Shown here piece after piece: positions 60,832-64,000 of a stretch of DNA of 64,000 nt. Numbering within the stretch: position 1 is the first letter of the stretch; every line of letters starts with the position of its first letter. Source of the stretch: Streptomyces sp. NBC_01353 (GTDB lineage: Bacteria > Actinomycetota > Actinomycetes > Streptomycetales > Streptomycetaceae); NCBI RefSeq assembly GCF_036237275.1, contig NZ_CP108352.1, forward strand, positions 1,798,001 to 1,862,000, read 5' to 3'. The notes beneath the pieces were generated by a model, which saw only the letters and a list, made by a program, of their open reading frames with translations, did no database searches and was not told where the DNA came from. A program made the translations under genes and the position numbers.

Positions 60832-63294
60832 ATGGACGCACCGGTGCCAGCGCTCGGCGAGGTGCCCGAGGACCCGTTCGCGCTGCACAACGCGGCCTCG
60901 GCGGTACTGGACGTCCACGGCAGGGTCGTCGGCTGGAGCAAGCGCGCACAGGCGCTGCTCGGCTACCCGCCCCAGGAAGCGCTCGGCCGAGCGGCGGTCG
61001 ACTTCCTCGTCGACGCCCGCGACCTCGAGGGGGTCCAGGACGCGGTGGCCGCATGCGTGCACGACCAGGGCTGGTACGGCGTCCTGCCCATCCTGCACCG
61101 CAGTGGTCGGCGGGTGGAGCTGGGCTTCCGCGCCCGCACCGTCACCCGCGCCGGCTCCGGCCACGAGTGGTTCCTCGTCGCCGCGCCGGCCGAGGAGGTG
61201 GTCCAGTGGGAGACGGACCGGTCGGTCCTGGACGGCCTGTTCCGGCGCTCTCCGATCGGTCTGTCCGTCCACGCCCCCGACCTGAGCATCCTCCGGGTCA
61301 ACCGAGCGGTGGCCCGGTTCGCGCAGCTTCCGGCGGCGGAGGTCCGGGGCCGCCGCACCGGCGACTTCCTGATCGGTCCCGACGTGGAGACCATCGAGAC
61401 ACGGCTGCGGCGGGTGCTGGAGACGGGCGAGCCGTTGATCTTCACCGAGCAGCCCTGCCGTCTGCGGCACGACCCCGGCCACGAACGGGTCGTGTCGGTG
61501 TCGGCGTTCCGGATGGAGGACCCCTCGGGCGGAATCCTCGGAGTCACCCAATTGGTGGAGGACGTCACCGATCGCTACCGGGCCCGGCGCCGGCTGGCCC
61601 TGCTCAACCGGGCGAGCGCCCGCATCGGAACCACGCTGGATCTCGGCCAGACCACCCGGGAACTGGCCGGCATCGCGGTCCCCGACCTCGCCGACGCCGT
61701 ATCGGTCGATCTCCTGGAGCCGGTGGCCGACGGCGAGGAACGCGCCGAGGGGCCTGCTGCGGAGGCGGTCGGACTCGTCCGCAGGATGGCCGTCCACTCG
61801 GTCATGGCGCGGGCACTGGAGGTGATGTACCCCGCCGGAGAGGTCTTCCTCTTCGACCCTCGGACCCCGCAGGCCAGGTGTCTCGCCGAGCGGCAGCCCA
61901 TCCTCGAACCGGTGCTTCAGAGCAGCCCCGGCTGGTACTTCCAGGACCGGGAGCGCGCGGAGCGGGCCCTCAGCCTGGGCGCGCACTCACTGATCGTCGT
62001 ACCTCTGACCGCCCGCGGCGTGCTCCTCGGCCTGCTCAGCCTGTGGCGGGCCAAGCGGCCCGAGCCGTTCGAGGAGGACGACCTCACGCTCGCCGAGGAG
62101 TTCGCTTCGCGCGCCGCCGTCTGCATCGACAACGCCCGTCGCTACACAGAGCAGCACCGGGCGGCTCTGACCCTGCAGCGCAGCCTGCTGCCACGAGAAC
62201 TACCTGAACACAGCGCGGTCGAGGTCGCCCACCATTACCTTCCAGCCGATCCCGCCACCGGGGTCGGCGGCGACTGGTTCGACGTGATCCCGCTCTCCGG
62301 GGCCCGGGTCGCCCTCGTCGTCGGCGATGTCGTCGGCCACGGTCTGCACGCCGCGGCCACTATGGGTCGCTTGCGTACAGCTGTGCATACGCTGGCCAAC
62401 CTCGACTACGCACCGGACGAGGTCCTCTCGCACCTGGACGACCTGGTCAGCCGCCTGGCCGATGAGCAGGAGCCGGCCGACGGGGGCCGGCAGATCGTCG
62501 GCGCGACCTGCCTCTACGCGGTCTACGATCCCACCACCCGGCGCTGCACCCTGGCCCGCGCGGGCCACCTGCCGCCCGCGGTGGTGACTCCCGACGGCCG
62601 AGTGAGCCTGCCCGACCTGCCCGCGGGGCCGCCGCTGGGCCTGGGCGGACTGCCGTTCGAGGCCGCCGAACTGGAACTCGCCGAGGGCAGCCTGCTGGCG
62701 CTGTACACAGACGGGCTCGTCGAGGCCCGTGGCCGCGACCTCGACGAGGGACTGGAGCGGCTGCGAGAAGCGCTGTCCCGGCCCGGCCGATCACTGGAGG
62801 ACACCTGCACGGCCGTGCAGGACGCCCTACTGCCCGAGCGCCCGCGTGATGACGTCGCACTGCTCCTCGCCCGTACCCGCGTGCTGGCACCGGAGAGGGT
62901 CGCCTCCTGGGAACTGCCCGCAAAGCCGACCACCGCCGCTCGGGCACGGGAACTCACGATGGCCACGCTGACCAAGTGGGGCCTGGAGGAGATGGGCTTC
63001 ACCGCCGAACTGGTCGTCAGCGAGCTGGTCACCAACGCCTACCGGTACGGCGGCGGGGCGTCGGTGACCTTGCGACTCATCCGCGACCGCAGCCTGATCT
63101 TCGAGGTCTCCGACAGCAGCAGCACCGCCCCGCACCTGCGGCGGGCGCGCACCACGGACGAGGGCGGGCGCGGTCTCTTCCTGGTGGCCCAGCTCACCGA
63201 ACGGTGGGGCACTCGCTACACGCGGGACAGCAAGACCGTCTGGACAGAGCTGCCCCTGCCCACCACACCGGGGCAAACTCCGCGGCTGCCCTGA
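60832..63294 (+). CDS. PAS-PAS-GAF-SpoIIE phosphatase with HATPase (RsbU/RsbW-like fusion)
   Basis: An 820-residue signalling protein. Two PAS domains (about 10-125, VVGWSKRAQALLGYPPQEAL; and about 130-250) lead to a GAF domain (about 255-435). Then comes a PP2C-type SpoIIE phosphatase (about 450-680: ATGVGGDWFDVIPLSG with metal Asp, VALVVGDVVGHGLHAA, LALYTDGLVEARGRDLDEGL in part, RPRDDVALLLA). A C-terminal anti-sigma-type ATPase follows (about 700-815: LVVSELVTNAYRYG, DEGGRGLFLVAQL). It therefore can both dephosphorylate an anti-anti-sigma factor and act as an anti-sigma kinase, as in Streptomyces stress and development switches. ATG at 60832 has AAGGG 8 nt upstream. Confidence 0.95.
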   Translation: MDAPVPALGEVPEDPFALHNAASAVLDVHGRVVGWSKRAQALLGYPPQEALGRAAVDFLVDARDLEGVQDAVAACVHDQGWYGVLPILHRSGRRVELGFRARTVTRAGSGHEWFLVAAPAEEVVQWETDRSVLDGLFRRSPIGLSVHAPDLSILRVNRAVARFAQLPAAEVRGRRTGDFLIGPDVETIETRLRRVLETGEPLIFTEQPCRLRHDPGHERVVSVSAFRMEDPSGGILGVTQLVEDVTDRYRARRRLALLNRASARIGTTLDLGQTTRELAGIAVPDLADAVSVDLLEPVADGEERAEGPAAEAVGLVRRMAVHSVMARALEVMYPAGEVFLFDPRTPQARCLAERQPILEPVLQSSPGWYFQDRERAERALSLGAHSLIVVPLTARGVLLGLLSLWRAKRPEPFEEDDLTLAEEFASRAAVCIDNARRYTEQHRAALTLQRSLLPRELPEHSAVEVAHHYLPADPATGVGGDWFDVIPLSGARVALVVGDVVGHGLHAAATMGRLRTAVHTLANLDYAPDEVLSHLDDLVSRLADEQEPADGGRQIVGATCLYAVYDPTTRRCTLARAGHLPPAVVTPDGRVSLPDLPAGPPLGLGGLPFEAAELELAEGSLLALYTDGLVEARGRDLDEGLERLREALSRPGRSLEDTCTAVQDALLPERPRDDVALLLARTRVLAPERVASWELPAKPTTAARARELTMATLTKWGLEEMGFTAELVVSELVTNAYRYGGGASVTLRLIRDRSLIFEVSDSSSTAPHLRRARTTDEGGRGLFLVAQLTERWGTRYTRDSKTVWTELPLPTTPGQTPRLP

Positions 63295-63599
63295 CCCTGA
63301 CCGGCGCCGGGGACAGGGTGGCGGTAGACGTTCACGATGACGTCGCGGGCCGCACCCCGACGGGTACTGCGCCGGGGCTTGTTCGGCTTCTCGCCCCGAC
63401 CCCGGGCCTTCCTCCACCATGGGTGACGGCGACCGCGAGCATCAGGAACGGCCTGCTGCGGACGGCCGTCCCGGGCGTTCCCTCCAACCATTGTCTCGGC
63501 GCCGGCTTGGACGCACGTACGCGGTAGTGGGTGCCGCAGCAAATCAATAGCGATCAGGAGAATTGGATGGGCATAGCGGGCACGTAAGCGAAGGGCCGC
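63295..63599. other. Gene-free interval after the SpoIIE phosphatase
   Basis: Nothing with coding support was seen; short open frames here lack recognisable domains. It leads into integrase debris on the minus strand. Confidence 0.45.
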
Positions 63600-64000
63600 C
63601 CCGGCGTCGTCTGGGAGCGGTCCGGCGCTGTCCGGCTGTCACTGTGTTTCCGCGGGTGACTGCGCAGAATACGCGGTGAATTTCCGCGACCTGGGTCAGC
63701 TCTCGTGCCAGGTCGGTCAGGTTGTCGGCGGCCTCGATCCGGGCCTGGTGGTCCGGAGCTGATCGGAGATGCAGCGGGCGTATGTAGCGAGCAGGACCGG
63801 CACGCTGTTGCCACCCACTCCGCGACCTGAGCAGGTGGCACCCCGATGTTCAGCCACGTAGTCAGGCAGGAGTGCCGCAGGTCGTAGACGCGGCTGGCGA
63901 GGGGCGACTCGTACTCCTCCGGGGTGGGGATAGTCTCCCTGGCCGTACGCCAGGCCCGGCGGAAGACCGAGCCGGACAACAGGTCCGATGGAGTCCCGTC
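63600..64000 (-). pseudogene. Frameshifted tyrosine recombinase, open at the right edge
   Basis: Read from the window end, SGSVFRRAWRTARET, YESPLASRVYDLRHSCLTTW (in part) and GVPPAQVAEWV are the catalytic domain of an actinomycete integrase (RxxS in DLRHS). The frame then breaks. A +1 shift restores GGNSVPVLLATYARCISDQL, which holds the catalytic Tyr. A second shift is needed for ARIEAADNLTDLARELTQVA. Two frameshifts make an active product unlikely unless they are sequencing errors. The N-terminal part lies beyond the window. Confidence 0.75.

Noticed and set aside
63216-63542. A minus-strand gene after the SpoIIE phosphatase
   Set aside because: No ribosome site, no recognisable domain and overlap with the phosphatase 3' end.

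Overview
The window is high-GC actinobacterial chromosome, most likely from a Streptomyces: many GTG starts, several ATGA start/stop overlaps, paired NarL-type two-component systems, a SpoIIE/PAS/GAF phosphatase, DUF families typical of the genus, and a purine/ureide degradation locus whose gene content resembles that of S. coelicolor. No rRNA, tRNA or CRISPR was seen. The species is inferred from gene content and base composition only.

Layout. 0-3.5 kb: a sugar ABC system (permease cut by the window, lipoprotein binding protein), its probable GntR regulator and a divergent Gfo/Idh/MocA dehydrogenase, followed by a striking minisatellite. 3.8-12.4 kb: hotdog thioesterase, cytochrome P450, a NarL two-component system, membrane proteins (one with a frameshift), an EamA exporter, a RibD-like reductase and an SDR. 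12.5-16.1 kb: allantoicase, allantoinase and a divergent IclR regulator (AllR type). 16.7-20.3 kb: ABC exporter with a divergent two-component system. 20.4-23 kb: PLP decarboxylase, DUF5955, MobA-like transferase. 23.2-24.8 kb: malate synthase. 25-31 kb: secreted SGNH hydrolase, unknown proteins, FN3 lipoprotein, hydantoin/Asp-Glu racemase. 31-38.7 kb: two NCS2 purine permeases, 8-oxoguanine deaminase, uricase, HIU hydrolase, OHCU decarboxylase, a small HTH regulator and a thiamine-binding-like protein. 38.8-42.2 kb: hydroxypyruvate isomerase, tartronate semialdehyde reductase, catalase. 42.7-50.3 kb: secreted HNH protein, MFS transporter with ArsR-like regulator, glyoxylate carboligase, an Mrr-like zinc-ribbon protein, a TIGR04222 protein and a GNAT. 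50.3-57 kb: two acyl-CoA synthetases with a GAF-LuxR regulator, a winged-helix protein and CorA. 57.1-64 kb: decayed integrase, HTH, metallophosphatase and dCTP deaminase remnants, an SDR/MDR pair, a large SpoIIE phosphatase and a second frameshifted integrase.

How it works together. The purine block imports purines, takes urate through 5-hydroxyisourate and OHCU to allantoin, then to allantoate and ureidoglycolate. It disposes of the glyoxylate by two routes: malate synthase, and the glycerate route (carboligase, isomerase, reductase). Catalase can remove the H2O2 made by uricase. Xanthine dehydrogenase and ureidoglycolate lyase are not in the window.

The main discovery is regulatory. Four promoters (allB/allR, aceB, hyi, gcl) each carry two copies of a TTCCR-N5-YRGAA palindrome at exactly 21 bp, as expected for a tetrameric IclR protein. 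A second palindrome, TCAAC-N5-GTTGA, marks allB, aceB, uraD and katA, so allB and aceB carry both. A second theme is that five of about thirteen convergent gene junctions carry short tandem repeats, several copied from the 3' end of a flanking gene.
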